From contig JAPOLF010000119.1 of the NCBI GenBank assembly GCA_029977305.1, positions 1-6,126 of the forward strand: DNA of 6,126 bases, given 5' to 3'. Shown here piece after piece: positions 5,536 through 6,126 of the stretch. Under the pieces are notes generated by a model. That model searched no databases. It worked only from the letters and a program-made list of their open reading frames with translations, and was not told the DNA's origin. The position numbers were made by a program, and so were the translations under genes. The stretch is from a bacterium. Its GTDB lineage: Bacteria; Chloroflexota; Chloroflexia; Thermomicrobiales; UBA6265. How positions within the stretch are numbered: the stretch's first letter is position 1; each line of letters opens with the position of its first letter.

Positions 5536-6126
5536 ATGGATGCGTATTGCGTCAAGTGTCGCGAGAAGCGCGAGATGAAGAATGGGAAGGCAGTGGTCAT
5601 GAAGAATGGCCGCCCCGCGATGGAGGGAACTTGCGCCGTGTGTGGAACCAAGCTCATGCGCATGATGCCGGGTGCGAGCACCGGCAAGCCGGCCGCCAAG
5701 AAGCCTGCTGCGAAGCCGGCCGCCAAGGCTGCGGTTGCTAAGAAGGTCGCCGCCAAGCCGGCCGCCAAGGCTGCCGTCGCCAAGAAGGCTGCCGCCAAGC
5801 CGGCCGCCAAGGCTGCGGTTGCAAAGAAGGTTGCCGCCAAGCCGGCCGCCAAGGCTGCGGTCGCCAAGAAGGTTGCCGCCAAGCCGGCCGCCAAGGCTGC
5901 GGTCGCCAAGAAGGTTGCTGCCAAGCCGGCCGCCAAGGCTGCGGTTGCCAAGAAGGCCACCGCCGCGAAGCCAGCCGCCAAGAAGACCGTCGCCAAGGCG
6001 GCGGTTGCGAAGAAGGTTGCTGCGAAGCCGGCTGCCAAGGCTGCGGTCGCCAAGAAGGTTGCTGCCAAGCCGGCTGCCAAGGCTGCGGTCGCCAAGAAGG
6101 CCACCGCTGCGAAGCCGGCCGCCAAG
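5536..6126 (+). CDS. DUF5679-like zinc-ribbon protein with long Lys/Ala/Pro repeat tail (3' end outside window)
   Basis: The frame is open from the ATG at 5536 to the window edge: 197 residues, no stop. Residues 1-44 form a compact zinc ribbon with CVKC at 5-8 and CAVC at 33-36. Between them lies a basic stretch REKREMKNGKAVVMKNGRPA, the pattern of the small DUF5679 family. Those proteins are usually only about 45-60 residues long. From residue 50 the chain is almost pure Lys, Ala, Pro and Val in 14-residue repeats (KPAAKAAVAKKVAA and variants), like histone H1 C-termini, bacterial Hc1-like proteins or AlgP. Zinc ribbon plus polycationic tail suggests binding to DNA or RNA in the nucleoid. 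The ATG was chosen because the family starts a few residues before the first CxxC; a GTG at 5500 sits inside a hairpin. The gene has its own strong promoter. Function is inferred from composition only. Confidence 0.85.
   Translation, partial: MDAYCVKCREKREMKNGKAVVMKNGRPAMEGTCAVCGTKLMRMMPGASTGKPAAKKPAAKPAAKAAVAKKVAAKPAAKAAVAKKAAAKPAAKAAVAKKVAAKPAAKAAVAKKVAAKPAAKAAVAKKVAAKPAAKAAVAKKATAAKPAAKKTVAKAAVAKKVAAKPAAKAAVAKKVAAKPAAKAAVAKKATAAKPAAK
5713..6126 (+). repeat. In-frame 42-bp tandem repeat encoding KPAAKAAVAKK-type units
   Basis: Units start at 5713, 5755, 5797, 5839, 5881 and 5923 with an exact 42-bp period. They continue at 5968 (after a 3-bp insertion), 6025 (a 57-bp unit), 6067 and 6112 (after another 3-bp insertion). 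All length changes are multiples of three, so the frame is kept. Units differ mainly at silent third positions (GCC/GCT/GCG, GTC/GTT). The array reaches the window edge and may be longer. Confidence 0.95.

Noticed and set aside
5355..6125. Minus-strand open frame with hydrophobic Ala/Phe/Leu repeats that could pass for a repeat membrane protein
   Set aside because: It is the antisense reading of the KPAAK repeat array. The plus strand has a zinc ribbon, promoter and ribosome binding site, while the minus frame begins inside the repeats.
5713..6126. Regular repeats considered as a CRISPR array
   Set aside because: There are no unique spacers; the units are contiguous, in frame and code for a Lys/Ala-rich tail.

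Overview
The window is a GC-rich bacterial chromosomal segment. It holds the 3' end of one gene, six complete genes, and the start of an eighth gene that runs off the right edge. The organism is not identifiable with certainty. High GC, strong Shine-Dalgarno sites, and a short CxxC...CxxC zinc-ribbon protein of the DUF5679 type with a Lys/Ala/Pro-rich tail suggest Chloroflexota (Thermomicrobia-like). This is an inference, not a proof.

Left part (1-1850). A gene tail resembling the C-terminus of ApbE (FAD:protein FMN transferase) enters from the left on the plus strand. It overlaps, tail to tail, a minus-strand GNAT acetyltransferase of the RimJ/RimL type. Right of that lies the most unusual part: two small, paralogous, Gly/Ala/Ser-rich proteins on the minus strand (88 and 92 residues). 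They share an almost identical C-terminal block, IADASGGD(Y/H)NVSFVS, that ends at the stop codon. The upstream copy has a clear Sec signal peptide and a good sigma70-type promoter; the downstream copy has no signal peptide. They are separated by a 331-nt spacer full of small hairpins. The pair ends in three consecutive hairpins, the last a textbook intrinsic terminator.

Middle (2106-5393). Three plus-strand genes probably form one unit: a stand-alone NAD(P)HX epimerase (NnrE/YjeF_N) and two tandemly duplicated 12-TM major facilitator transporters of the MFS_3 (EntS/macrolide-efflux-like) type. NnrE is metabolite-repair housekeeping. The substrates of the two transporters cannot be told from sequence.

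Right end (5383-6126). A strong promoter overlaps the last codons of the second transporter. It drives a gene with an approximately 120-nt leader that encodes an N-terminal zinc ribbon (about 45 residues) followed by at least 150 residues of 14-residue KPAAK-type repeats, like histone H1 tails. This gene is open to the window edge and is probably a nucleic-acid-binding or nucleoid protein.

The best candidates for something undescribed are the small-protein pair with its shared C-terminus and structured spacer, and the zinc-ribbon/H1-like-tail protein.
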